DNA of 46,099 nt from Verrucomicrobiia bacterium (GTDB lineage Bacteria > Verrucomicrobiota > Verrucomicrobiia > Opitutales > Cerasicoccaceae), in NCBI GenBank assembly GCA_030425485.1, contig JAUIAM010000028.1, forward strand, positions 1 through 46,099, given 5' to 3'. The notes below the pieces were generated by a model, which did no database searches, had not been told where the DNA came from, and was given only the letters and a program-made list of their open reading frames with translations. The translations under genes were made by a program, and so were the position numbers. Shown here piece after piece: positions 32,752 to 40,383 of the stretch (the first letter of the stretch is position 1; each line of letters opens with the position of its first letter).

Positions 32752-33293
32752 GGTTTTTTATCTCACACGGAGGCACAGAGGCACGGAAGAGGGGTGTTCT
32801 GCCCTCACTATATTCAGTCAACCAGGTGCGATCGCTTATCCTCAATCATTGCCTTTGAGGTTCGCTTCCAGATACCGCCTTCAAGCTCGTAAAAAATACT
32901 GTCATCTAATGAGACGATGGCATCGCTGGAGGATTGCCATGATATCTCTACTTGCTGCACCTCGTAGCTATCCTCCTGGTATGAAACAGCGCTCCTCAGT
33001 TGCCCATCCGGATCGCGTCTGTATTCGAGACGGTAGAGCTTACTGTCAACCCCGAGCAGACCTTGCAGCGACTGTGGGTGGAGCCCAATTTCTTTCACGC
33101 GAACTTCGCCTGATTGGTCCGAGAATGTGCTTTGGGCAATCGTGCGACCGTTTACCCGATAAGCATAGAGCAGAGATATCGCAAGCACAGCGCAAAGAAA
33201 AACCGCGAGCAATATCTTCTCGCCAGTATGCATGGATGATCTTTTCAGCATGTACGGCTCCGTGCCCCTGTGCCTCCGTGTGAGTAAAAAACC
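32752..33293. repeat. Element with ~37-bp inverted terminal arms enclosing a small gene
   Basis: The left arm (32752-32789) reads GGTTTTTTATCTCACACGGA and continues with periodic GGCACAGAGGCACGGAAG. The right arm (33258-33293) is its reverse complement with about 34 of 38 positions equal: GGTTTTTTACTCACACGGAG when read on the minus strand. The element begins two bases after the gcvT stop and ends at the base before the stop of the nucleotidyltransferase gene. The interior carries one membrane-protein gene on the minus strand. The arms belong to the periodic repeat family. No transposase or clear target duplication is visible. Confidence 0.7.
32814..33233 (-). CDS. Small membrane-anchored protein of unknown function
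   Basis: A 139-aa protein I do not recognise. A single transmembrane helix lies near residues 6-25 (KILLAVFLCAVLAISLLYAY). It is followed by a soluble domain of about 110 residues, likely periplasmic and beta-rich, with charged strands such as GEVRVKEIGLHPQSL, LYRLEYRRDPDGQL and VQQVEISWQSSSDAIVSLDD. It ends KRSHLVD. I start at the ATG at 33233, which places the helix at the N-terminus. An earlier start at 33251 would run into the repeat arm. Reality as a gene is supported by the signal-anchor layout and sensible residue use. It lies inside a pair of inverted repeats. Its base composition is less GC-rich than its neighbours, which hints at transfer. Confidence 0.62.
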   Translation of the reverse strand: MHTGEKILLAVFLCAVLAISLLYAYRVNGRTIAQSTFSDQSGEVRVKEIGLHPQSLQGLLGVDSKLYRLEYRRDPDGQLRSAVSYQEDSYEVQQVEISWQSSSDAIVSLDDSIFYELEGGIWKRTSKAMIEDKRSHLVD

Positions 33294-34205
33294 TCAGCTC
33301 AGCTTGTCGGGGTACTCGCTGGAGTCGACCAGCCCCTGCACGAAGGCCTCCACGCGGGGCTTGTCCTCGCGGAAGGTGATGCCCGTCCACAGGCTGGTGG
33401 TCGAGAGCACGCGGGCGCGGGCCTGGCCCTCGCGGATCAGCTCGTCGATGGCAAAGGGGATGTAGAACTCGCTCTTGAGGTCGATGCCGCGCTCCATGAG
33501 GAAGGCGGTGAAGAGGCGGTCGAGCTGCTCGAAAACATCGGGGCGCAGGCACCAGAGGTTGAGCGAGACAAGTTCTTCGCCTGTAAATTCACGCACCTCG
33601 TCGCTGCCCTTTTGCTTGCCCTGCACGAGGTTGGCGTGGCGCTGGAGGGATTCAATTTCCTCAATGGAGCTGAGCATGCCGTCGGCGTCCTTCTCGCACA
33701 CCGCGCGGGAGACAGCCCCGTGCTCGGAAAGGGTGTTGGCCATGCGGTAGGCCACCAGCGCGTAGTCGCCGGGCTGGGCGTCGTCGCGGGTCAGCTCCTT
33801 GGCTGCCTGGGCAAAGGCGTCGCGCCCGTAAAAATCATCCGCGTTGATGACGGCAAAGGGCGCATCGACAGCCTTGCGGGCGGCGTAGATGGCATGCCCG
33901 GTGCCCCAGGGCTTCTCGCGCTTGGCCGGCGGGGTGAAATCACCCGGCAGGTCGTCGAGCTGCTGGAAGGCGAGCTTGACCGGGAGCTTGCCCTCGTAGC
34001 GCGACACAATCTGCTCGCGAAAGACCTGCTCCATCTCTTTGCGAATGACGAAAACGAGCTGCCCAAAGCCCGCGCGCTGGGCGTCGTAGACGGAGTAGTC
34101 CAGCAGCGTCTCGCCGGAGGGCCCGACGGGGTCGAGCTGCTTGAGGCCGCCGTAGCGGCTGCCCATGCCGGCGGCCAGAATCAGGAGAGTGGGAGAGGTT
34201 GCCAT
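33294..34205 (-). CDS. Sugar-phosphate nucleotidyltransferase
   Basis: A 303-aa cytosolic enzyme of the NTP-transferase (Rossmann-like) family that makes NDP-sugars. The nucleotide-binding signature is LLILAAGMGSRYGGLKQLDPVGPSG at residues 7-31. The metal-binding Asp pair region is APFAVINADDFYGRDAF near 116-132, and a Gly-rich KPWGTGHAIYAAR stretch comes just before it. The sugar and nucleotide cannot be told. Glucose-1-phosphate or mannose-1-phosphate types are both possible. There are no adjacent glycan genes, but galE elsewhere in the window would use a related product. The next gene upstream on the same strand is the dockerin-like protein, 60 bp away. Confidence 0.82.
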   Translation of the reverse strand: MATSPTLLILAAGMGSRYGGLKQLDPVGPSGETLLDYSVYDAQRAGFGQLVFVIRKEMEQVFREQIVSRYEGKLPVKLAFQQLDDLPGDFTPPAKREKPWGTGHAIYAARKAVDAPFAVINADDFYGRDAFAQAAKELTRDDAQPGDYALVAYRMANTLSEHGAVSRAVCEKDADGMLSSIEEIESLQRHANLVQGKQKGSDEVREFTGEELVSLNLWCLRPDVFEQLDRLFTAFLMERGIDLKSEFYIPFAIDELIREGQARARVLSTTSLWTGITFREDKPRVEAFVQGLVDSSEYPDKLS

Positions 34206-34265
34206 AGCTGCCCGTCAGACTGTCAGGCTGGCAAGATGAGGCAAGGGGAAATACAGCACCGCGCT

Positions 34266-35321
34266 TTACTGGAGCCTCTCCAGCTTGGTGCGGTAGAAGA
34301 TGATTCCGTCCGTGACGGGCTTGGTAAAAACGGTCTCAAAGCTGAGTTTATGATAGCCAGTCACGCCGAGGTAGTCCCACTCAACCGGGATGTCGGTCCA
34401 GGCCTGTTCCGCGGGATCAAGCGTGGTCGCGTACTGCACCTTTATCAAAACATCGGAAAAGGTGGCCGATCGGCTGATGGCGACGTGTACGAGATCGTTG
34501 CCAAACTCGTCTTGGAAGGATTCAAAAGTCGGCATCTCGGACTTCTTTTCCGCGTTGTTATAGGGCAACGCCTTGCGCAGAAGTTGGTCGGGCGTCAGGA
34601 TTGCATTCGGATCATCTTCGGGCCCGACAACGACGAGCCACGAGTGTTTCTCCGGCGGCACCGTCGTATGCGATTCAACATCGCTTGTCTCACCGTCGAC
34701 CGAAACAATGCCAGACAGCTCGCTTTCTTGTGGTACTGATAACCCTTCAGTCGAGATGAGTCCGTACTTGATATTTGTATTGCTGGAAGCGGGAAAGGGA
34801 CCCCAACGAATGACGCCTTGGGCCTCGTTTACGGTGAAGCGGGAGAAGGTGATGTCGTTATAGCCGCCAATGTCGGGCTGTACGACAACCCATCCTGCGG
34901 GGATTGTTTCCTCGACGGCGTAGGCTTCGGCCTCGTGGGGGAGATTCAGGTCTACTTCCACGATCGTCGGCGTCCAGGGTGGAGGGCCGATGACGGGGTC
35001 AGGAATTATGGTAACGACTACGCCGCTATAACCACCGCCATAGTTGCCTGGGTCTGAAGGATCGGTACCGGGATCAATATTGTAGTGGCCCTCGAAGCCC
35101 CAGTAAATATAGCCCGCGCGCGTCACGAAGTCGATGGGGATGAGCTCGCCACCGTGTTCAGGCCAGGGATTACCCTGCTGCCAAGCCACTTTGTAGGCGT
35201 TAAATTCGTCTGGGCTGACGAAGTAGTCGGCGGGGTTGTTGTCTGCCGGGAAGTAGTCGCTGGCCCTTGCTGAAGCGGTCAGGCTAAAAGTGGCTAAGAG
35301 TAGGATGGATAGGCGGCGCAT
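34266..35321 (-). CDS. Secreted protein with dockerin-like Ca-binding segment
   Basis: A 351-aa exported protein with a signal peptide (MRRLSILLLATFSLTASARA). Directly after it, residues 22-45 (YFPADNNPADYFVSPDEFNA) look like a dockerin or EF-hand calcium loop with helix: D, N, D and E at suitable spacing. PIDFVTRAGYIYWGFEGHYN follows, a combination I associate with large secreted proteins of Verrucomicrobiota and Lentisphaerota. The middle has a RWGPFPASSNTNIKYGL segment typical of the same proteins. The C-terminal ~100 residues (VQYATTLDPAEQAWTDIPVE onward) resemble the strands that close such proteins. Dockerin-like parts are normally C-terminal, so an N-terminal one is unusual. Role: probably surface or polysaccharide-related, unproven. 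Confidence 0.7.
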   Translation of the reverse strand: MRRLSILLLATFSLTASARASDYFPADNNPADYFVSPDEFNAYKVAWQQGNPWPEHGGELIPIDFVTRAGYIYWGFEGHYNIDPGTDPSDPGNYGGGYSGVVVTIIPDPVIGPPPWTPTIVEVDLNLPHEAEAYAVEETIPAGWVVVQPDIGGYNDITFSRFTVNEAQGVIRWGPFPASSNTNIKYGLISTEGLSVPQESELSGIVSVDGETSDVESHTTVPPEKHSWLVVVGPEDDPNAILTPDQLLRKALPYNNAEKKSEMPTFESFQDEFGNDLVHVAISRSATFSDVLIKVQYATTLDPAEQAWTDIPVEWDYLGVTGYHKLSFETVFTKPVTDGIIFYRTKLERLQ

Positions 35322-35391
35322 TGGGATGAATTTAATTATTAATGCGCCGTGTTACTCAAGGCTTAAGCTGTAACAGTTTTTCGAATATAGG

Positions 35392-36150
35392 CTAAACCAG
35401 CATTGAAAGGGCGGCCACGATGATGAGCGTCCAGACGATGGCGCTGTAGTACTTTTGCGGGATGAGCTTGACGATGCGCGGGGCGATCAGTCCGCCGATG
35501 ACGGCAAACGCCCCGAAGCAAGCGCTGATCTTAAGCGTGGAGAGGTCGAGGTTGTTTGCCGCAGCCTGAAAGGGGATTTTAAACACGTTTATCAGCAGAA
35601 AGAACCAGGCCGCTGTTCCGATAAAGGCGAGCTTGGGCAGGCGCATGGCCATGAGATAAAACGAGGCGATGGGCCCGGCGGCATTGGCCAGCATGGTGGC
35701 GATCCCGGCCAACACGCCCGTGCTGCCGATGAACCACCCTTTATGCGGAATGGGATCGTGGTCATTGGTTTTATTTCGCAGCAGCCACTGGCGAAAAAAG
35801 TGCAGCCCGGTCATGAGCAGGAGCATGATGCCGATCACCCGCCCGAAGATATCCGCCGGAATACGGTCGAAGAGGAAAAAACCGATGAAGACGCCCACGA
35901 TGCTCGGCGGCATGAGTTTCCAGACAAGGCGGAAGTCGGCATGCTTGCGGTAGGCAAAGGTGGCCACGGCATCACCGAAAATCAACACAATGAGCAGGAT
36001 GCCGACAGAGGGCTTGGCCCCGAAGGCGGCGGCATAAAACCAGATCGAGAGGTTACCCAGGCCGGGCAGCCCGCCTTTTCCGAGCCCCATGAGTATTGCC
36101 CCGGTGATGCCGAGCAGCCACTGGGTAAGGGTGAGGTCGGTAATCGCCAT
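35392..36150 (-). CDS. TSUP-family permease (TauE/SafE type)
   Basis: A 252-aa inner-membrane protein with about eight hydrophobic segments in two similar halves. The start TQWLLGITGAILMGLGKGGLPGLGNL contains the Gly-rich loop of TauE/SafE proteins, and the second half repeats it with FIGSTGVLAGIATMLANAAGPIASFYLMAM, whose N-A-G-P is the family signature. TSUP members move organosulfur compounds, sulfite, sulfoacetate or other small anions. The substrate is not inferable. Sulfur metabolism fits loosely with cysH, but that gene is 16 kb away. Confidence 0.85.
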   Translation of the reverse strand: MAITDLTLTQWLLGITGAILMGLGKGGLPGLGNLSIWFYAAAFGAKPSVGILLIVLIFGDAVATFAYRKHADFRLVWKLMPPSIVGVFIGFFLFDRIPADIFGRVIGIMLLLMTGLHFFRQWLLRNKTNDHDPIPHKGWFIGSTGVLAGIATMLANAAGPIASFYLMAMRLPKLAFIGTAAWFFLLINVFKIPFQAAANNLDLSTLKISACFGAFAVIGGLIAPRIVKLIPQKYYSAIVWTLIIVAALSMLV

Positions 36151-36167
36151 GAAAAGCTAAAAGTGTA

Positions 36168-36185
36168 AGCCGCAGAGACGCGGAG
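36168..36185 (+). repeat. Short forward copy of the periodic intergenic repeat
   Basis: AGCCGCAGAGACGCGGAG, in the 69-bp gap between the phosphotransacetylase-associated gene and the permease. It is followed by AACCGG and CCGGTT arms that could form a six-pair hairpin. Confidence 0.5.
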
Positions 36186-36219
36186 CCAACCGGCAGCTCC
36201 CGGTTTTCAAGCCGCCAAC

Positions 36220-37404
36220 TTAGGAGAAGGACTTGATGATTTGCTTCATGTCCACGTTGTCGATCACCAGGTTGTTAATGATGGGGATCTTGTCGTGGTC
36301 CTGCGGCTGGGTTTTGACCGTCATGGCGTTGATGCGGGAGGCTACGGCGTAGCTTTCCTCACTGCAAATGACAGTGGGGATGTTGGTGCGGGCCAGCATC
36401 TCCATCAGCTTGGGGTGGGGCAGGATGTTGCGCGTGAGCACGATGCCCGAGACCACCTTGCGGCCCGAGAGGCCTGCCGTGGCAATGGCGGAGAAAATGA
36501 TGTCGTCGCGGTCGCCGGGGGTGATGATGAGCACGCCGGGCTGGAGATAGTCGATGACGCCCTTGGCCGTCATGGCTCCGATAACCACGCGCAGGATGCG
36601 CTCTCCGGCGGCCTGATCGCGGGCGTTGAGCCAGCGGCCCCCGATCTCGTCCACGATCTGGGAGAGGTTGGGCGCGGCGAGCTGCTTTTGCATGGGCAGG
36701 ACGCCGAGCAGCGGCACGCCAAGGCGCTTCAGCCCGGCCCCGGCATACTCGCGAATGGTGTCGATCTTGTCCGGGTGGACTTTGTTCAAAATGGCTCCGA
36801 TGACCTCGACGCCGTGCTTGTCAAAGAGTGCCTTGTTGATGGCAATCTCGTCCACGGGGCGACCGATGCCGCCCTGGGAGACGATGATGGCCTTGGCGTT
36901 CATGAGCTTGGCCACCTGGGCGTTGGACATGTCAAAGACGGCCCCGACTCCGGCATGGCCGCTGCCTTCGATGATGACGTAGTCCTTCTCGTAGGCCGTG
37001 CGGTCAAAGGCGCGGCTCATCTTGTCGATGATGATTTTCAGGCTCTCGTCGGGGTTCTTGAGGTAGCGGCGGGTGAAGGTGCCGTCCACCGCCACCGGGC
37101 TCATGGCCATGAGCGGCAGCCCGACGTTATAAATGCTCTCCAGCAGGACGGAGTCCTCGTCCACCTTTTGCCCCTCCACCTCGATGAAGCGCTGGCCCAC
37201 CGGCTTGATAAAGCCCACGCGGTCAGAGAATTGCCGCAGCGCGGCAAAGAGCCCGAGGCAAGTCGTCGTCTTGCCGTCGTTCTGCCGGGTGGCGGCGACG
37301 AAGATACGCTTGGTGGTGGTGTTGCGCGGACGCGTAATTAGCTCCGTCTCATCGGGTTCGACGAAGGGAGAGGAGGTCAGGCTCTTTTTAGCCATTTTAG
37401 CCAT
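36220..37404 (-). CDS. BioD-like/DRTGG-domain protein, counterpart of the N-terminal region of fused Pta
   Basis: A 394-aa protein. After a 30-residue leader there is a P-loop RIFVAATRQNDGKTTTCLGL near 33-52, typical of the BioD-like (dethiobiotin synthetase) fold, and a nucleotide-binding VIIEGSGHAGVGAVFD near 150. The C-terminal part (about 260-390, including LIITPGDRDDIIFSAIATAGLSGRKVVSGIVLT) is a DRTGG domain. In E. coli and many proteobacteria these two parts form the N-terminal region of phosphate acetyltransferase and regulate it. Here the gene lies just downstream of the catalytic pta gene, 49 bp apart. It therefore probably binds and regulates Pta. The ATP or nucleotide sensing role is inferred. 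Confidence 0.83.
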   Translation of the reverse strand: MAKMAKKSLTSSPFVEPDETELITRPRNTTTKRIFVAATRQNDGKTTTCLGLFAALRQFSDRVGFIKPVGQRFIEVEGQKVDEDSVLLESIYNVGLPLMAMSPVAVDGTFTRRYLKNPDESLKIIIDKMSRAFDRTAYEKDYVIIEGSGHAGVGAVFDMSNAQVAKLMNAKAIIVSQGGIGRPVDEIAINKALFDKHGVEVIGAILNKVHPDKIDTIREYAGAGLKRLGVPLLGVLPMQKQLAAPNLSQIVDEIGGRWLNARDQAAGERILRVVIGAMTAKGVIDYLQPGVLIITPGDRDDIIFSAIATAGLSGRKVVSGIVLTRNILPHPKLMEMLARTNIPTVICSEESYAVASRINAMTVKTQPQDHDKIPIINNLVIDNVDMKQIIKSFS

Positions 37405-37453
37405 AGGATTTGAAATAGGTGGGCAGTGTGACCTTCGGGAGCGTTAATGTGCG

Positions 37454-38488
37454 TTAGTTGACCGGGTAGAGGTACTTCTTGTCCACGGCCTGGGCGGCGA
37501 CGATGACGCTCGCGCCAAAGATGTCGTGCGCGCTGGCACCACGACTGATCTCGGCCGCGGGCTTGGACAGGCCGGTAATGATCTGTCCGTAGCTGCGGGC
37601 ACCGGAGACGATCTGGGCCATCTTCGAGGCGATGTTGCCGCTGTTCAGGTCGGGAAAGACAAGGACGTTGGCCTGCCCGGCGACCGAGCCGCCGATTTCC
37701 TTCTGCTCGGCCACAAAGGGGTCGAGCGCGGCGTCGGCCTGGAGTTCACCGTCAATTTCCACCGGCATGTCGTGGTCGCGTGCCTTGTCTTTGGCCAGCG
37801 AGGTAGCAGCCTTCATGCGGGCGATGGAGGGATGCTTGTCCTTGTTGGCCTTGGAGGAGAAGGCGAGCATGGCCACGCGGGGACGCTCATTGGTCAGGTG
37901 CCAGGCCAGCCCGGCGGTGGTCACTGCGATGTCTGCCAGTTGGGCGGAGGTTGGCTCGGGGATAACCCCGCAGTCTGACATAAAGAGCGCGCCTTCGATG
38001 CCCATGCGAGAGTCTTCCTGCTCCAGGATAAGCATGGAAGAGGCGGTTTCGACGCCCTCCTGCAACGGGATGATCTGGAAAAGCGGGCGCAGGGCGCTGG
38101 AGGCGGTGTTGGTCGCGCCGGAGACGATGGCGTCGGCGTGGCCGGTGGCCAGCATGAGGGTGGCGAAGTAATTATTGTTGGCCACGTAGTCTGCGGCTTC
38201 CTGCTTGTCGAGGTTGCGGAAGCGGCGCAGGCCCTGGAAGCGGGTCACGAAGTCGTCCAGCTCATCACTGCGTGCGGGCTCGATGATTTTTATCCCGTCG
38301 AGCTTGATGTCGAGGCGGACGGCGTTGACCTTGATGCGGGTGCGGTCGCCGAGAAGAATCGGCACGCCGAGTCCGCGTGTGGCAAACTGACGGGCAGCCT
38401 GGATGATGCGCGGATCGCTGCCTTCGGGGAAGACGACGCGCTTGGGGTGATTCTGCAAGCGGACGGAGAGTCTGTTAATCAGTGACAT
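37454..38488 (-). CDS. pta: Phosphate acetyltransferase, catalytic domain form
   Basis: A 344-aa enzyme that converts acetyl-CoA and phosphate to acetyl phosphate and CoA. It has only the PTA_PTB catalytic domain: RVVFPEGSDPRIIQAA near 17-32, DAIVSGATNTASSALRPLFQII near 130-151, LFMSDCGVIPEPTS near 181, LAFSSKANKDKHPSI near 219, and VLVFPDLNSGNIASKMAQ near 285. This is the short form found in Firmicutes. The accessory BioD/DRTGG part is a separate gene just downstream. The start used is the ATG at 38488. Thirteen more residues are possible upstream. The usual partner ackA is not seen in the window. Confidence 0.9.
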   Translation of the reverse strand: MSLINRLSVRLQNHPKRVVFPEGSDPRIIQAARQFATRGLGVPILLGDRTRIKVNAVRLDIKLDGIKIIEPARSDELDDFVTRFQGLRRFRNLDKQEAADYVANNNYFATLMLATGHADAIVSGATNTASSALRPLFQIIPLQEGVETASSMLILEQEDSRMGIEGALFMSDCGVIPEPTSAQLADIAVTTAGLAWHLTNERPRVAMLAFSSKANKDKHPSIARMKAATSLAKDKARDHDMPVEIDGELQADAALDPFVAEQKEIGGSVAGQANVLVFPDLNSGNIASKMAQIVSGARSYGQIITGLSKPAAEISRGASAHDIFGASVIVAAQAVDKKYLYPVN

Positions 38489-38505
38489 GGGCAAAGTTTT
38501 CTGTT

Positions 38506-38534
38506 TTGAGACAAGAGATAGATTCAAGTATCAC
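38506..38534 (+). promoter_or_regulatory. Possible murJ promoter
   Basis: TTGAGA (38506-38511), a 17-base spacer and TATCAC (38529-38534), about 46 bases before the murJ ATG in the divergent pta/murJ gap. The -10 is only partly like consensus. Confidence 0.35.
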
Positions 38535-38580
38535 TATAGAGGCAAGGTTCTACCACTACGCTGACTCTTTACGCTAATCA

Positions 38581-40167
38581 ATGGCGAAAAACCTGCAAAA
38601 CATTCTTATCGTATCGGTCTCGACACTCGGTTCGCGTCTGCTCGGCTTGCTGCGTGACATTCTCATGATGGCATTCCTCGGGTTGTCGGCCTGGTCTTCG
38701 GCCTTCATTTTTGCATTTACCGTGCCAAACCTCTTCCGACGGCTGCTGGGGGAGGGAGCCCTCAGTTCGGCCCTGATCCCGGTCTTTTCCGAGAGTTTGG
38801 AAAAAAACGGGCGTGAATCCGCCTACGGCTTTGCCAACCGTGTGCTGAGTCGTGCACTGGTCACGCTGCTCGTGTTGACCGGGCTCGGGATGTTCCTCTA
38901 CGGCCTGGGCTGGGTGCTGGTGCGCTACGCTGGGCTGGCCACGCATTTTAAGGCCGAACAAACCCTTTGGGAAAAGGGCTGCGAGATGGGCATCCTGCTC
39001 CTGCCCTACATGGTGCTGGTCTGCATGGCGGCGCTGATGGGCGGCCTGCTCAACGTCCTCCATCGCTTTGCCGTGCACGCCCTGACCGCGGTCTGGCTCA
39101 ACCTGGCCATGATCGCGGCCTTGCTCATCGGCGGTCTGGCCATGGGGCTCAAGGACTACAAATTGGCCGTAGCGCTGTGCATCGGGGTGCTCGTCGGCGG
39201 GGCTGCCCAGTTTGTCATTCCCTATGTGGCCCTGAAGCGCGAACACTGGCGCGGACGGCTGGATTTCAGCCACTCGCAGGAAGTGGCTGAGCTGTGGAAG
39301 ATTTTTATCCCGGCCGTGGCGGGAGCGGCTATTATCCAGGTAAACATCCTCGTCTCGCGGATATTGGCCTTTGGCATAAACGAGACGGGTGTCTCCGCCC
39401 TTTACCTGGCCAACCGCCTGGTCGAGCTCCCTCTGGGGGTCTTTGCCATCGCCGTGACCACGGTCGTTTTCCCCCAACTGAGCCGTCTGGCTGCCGCGCC
39501 GGGGCGGCAAGGGCTGGCCCAGACCTATGGCGAGGGCCTGCGGCTGATTCTGGCCATCACCGTGCCTGCGGCGGTGGGCTTAGCCCTGCTCTCAGAGCCC
39601 GTGCTGGGCTTGCTCTTTCGCTGGGGACGTTTCAGTGCGCTCGATGTCGAAATCACCGCACCTATCCTGCTCGTGTTTGCCCTCGCACTGCCTTTTTACG
39701 GGTTGGCTACCATTGCCACGCGGGGTTTCCATGCCCTGAAGGACACGCGTAGCCCGGTGCGGGTGGCGGTGCTGTCCTTTATCGTCAATCTCGTGCTGAG
39801 CCTGGCCCTGATGTTCCCGCTTGGCACGCTGGGGCTGGCCATCGCCAACGCGGTTTCCGCCGCCGTGCAGGCCCTCGTGTTGGCCTTCCTGCTCGCACGC
39901 GTACACGCGGACTTTGCCGGAGCGCGGGTTTTGGCCGGGCTGGGGAAAATCTGCCTCTCGGCCTGTGTGATGGGGGGCGCGGTCTGGGGGCTGTGGCTGG
40001 CCGTGCGGCATGCCGTGCCCGACCTCAAGCTGGCTAACCTGCTCGCGGTGGTGGTGGTGATCCCCGTGTCGGCGGTCCTGTACTTCGTCGCGCTCTGGCT
40101 GAGCCGCTTCGAAGACCGCCACGCCTTGCTCAACCTCTTTTCGCGCTTCGGGCGGGGGAAGGAGTGA
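38581..40167 (+). CDS. murJ: Lipid II flippase MurJ
   Basis: A 528-aa inner-membrane protein with about 14 transmembrane helices, of the MviN/MurJ family that flips lipid II to the periplasmic face for peptidoglycan synthesis. Family landmarks are present: LRDILMMAFLGLSAWSSAF near 23-41, PNLFRRLLGEGALSSALIPVF near 50-70 (with the conserved RRLxGEGA), then LANRLVELPLGVFAIAVTTVVFPQLSR near 275-301, and RGFHALKDTRSPV near 381. The Arg residues that line the central cavity appear kept. It sits alone, divergent from pta, with the repeat element between it and the next gene. Confidence 0.93.
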   Translation: MAKNLQNILIVSVSTLGSRLLGLLRDILMMAFLGLSAWSSAFIFAFTVPNLFRRLLGEGALSSALIPVFSESLEKNGRESAYGFANRVLSRALVTLLVLTGLGMFLYGLGWVLVRYAGLATHFKAEQTLWEKGCEMGILLLPYMVLVCMAALMGGLLNVLHRFAVHALTAVWLNLAMIAALLIGGLAMGLKDYKLAVALCIGVLVGGAAQFVIPYVALKREHWRGRLDFSHSQEVAELWKIFIPAVAGAAIIQVNILVSRILAFGINETGVSALYLANRLVELPLGVFAIAVTTVVFPQLSRLAAAPGRQGLAQTYGEGLRLILAITVPAAVGLALLSEPVLGLLFRWGRFSALDVEITAPILLVFALALPFYGLATIATRGFHALKDTRSPVRVAVLSFIVNLVLSLALMFPLGTLGLAIANAVSAAVQALVLAFLLARVHADFAGARVLAGLGKICLSACVMGGAVWGLWLAVRHAVPDLKLANLLAVVVVIPVSAVLYFVALWLSRFEDRHALLNLFSRFGRGKE

Positions 40168-40180
40168 GGAGTGGATTTTC

Positions 40181-40376
40181 ATTTTTACCACGAAGGCACC
40201 AAGGGCACAAAGGAAGTCAATTCGGTAAGCGTTATGAATTCGAAAGGACTCTGTTGCGGCGCGAGACATGAACTTTTTACTGAGCTCACAACTATACTTG
40301 AATACAGAAGAAATGGCCTCATGCGGTCTTTACGAAAAAGCTCTTCTTTGTGTCCTTCGTGCCTTCGTGGTTAAAT
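40181..40376. repeat. 196-bp MITE-like element with inverted ~35-bp arms
   Basis: The left arm at 40181-40216 (ATTTTTACCACGAAGGCACC then AAGGGCACAAAGGAAG) is matched in reverse at 40343-40376 (read on the minus strand: ATTTAACCACGAAGGCACGA then AGGACACAAAGAAG). The 125-bp interior carries no convincing gene. The open frame through it (starting MDFHFYHEGTKGTK) is a translation of the repeat. It fills the gap between murJ and the SBF-like gene. It is the same family as the element at 32752-33293, with different arm words. Confidence 0.72.
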
Positions 40377-40383
40377 CTCTCTC

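Noticed and set aside
32750-33283. 177-aa plus-strand frame over the cargo element
   Set aside because: It translates the left repeat arm (RRHRGTEE) and then the antisense of the minus-strand gene, and has no domain sense.
40171-40374. 67-aa frame starting MDFHFYHEGTKGTK between murJ and the SBF-like gene
   Set aside because: The residues are direct translation of the periodic repeat arms. Such strings are a common source of false genes.
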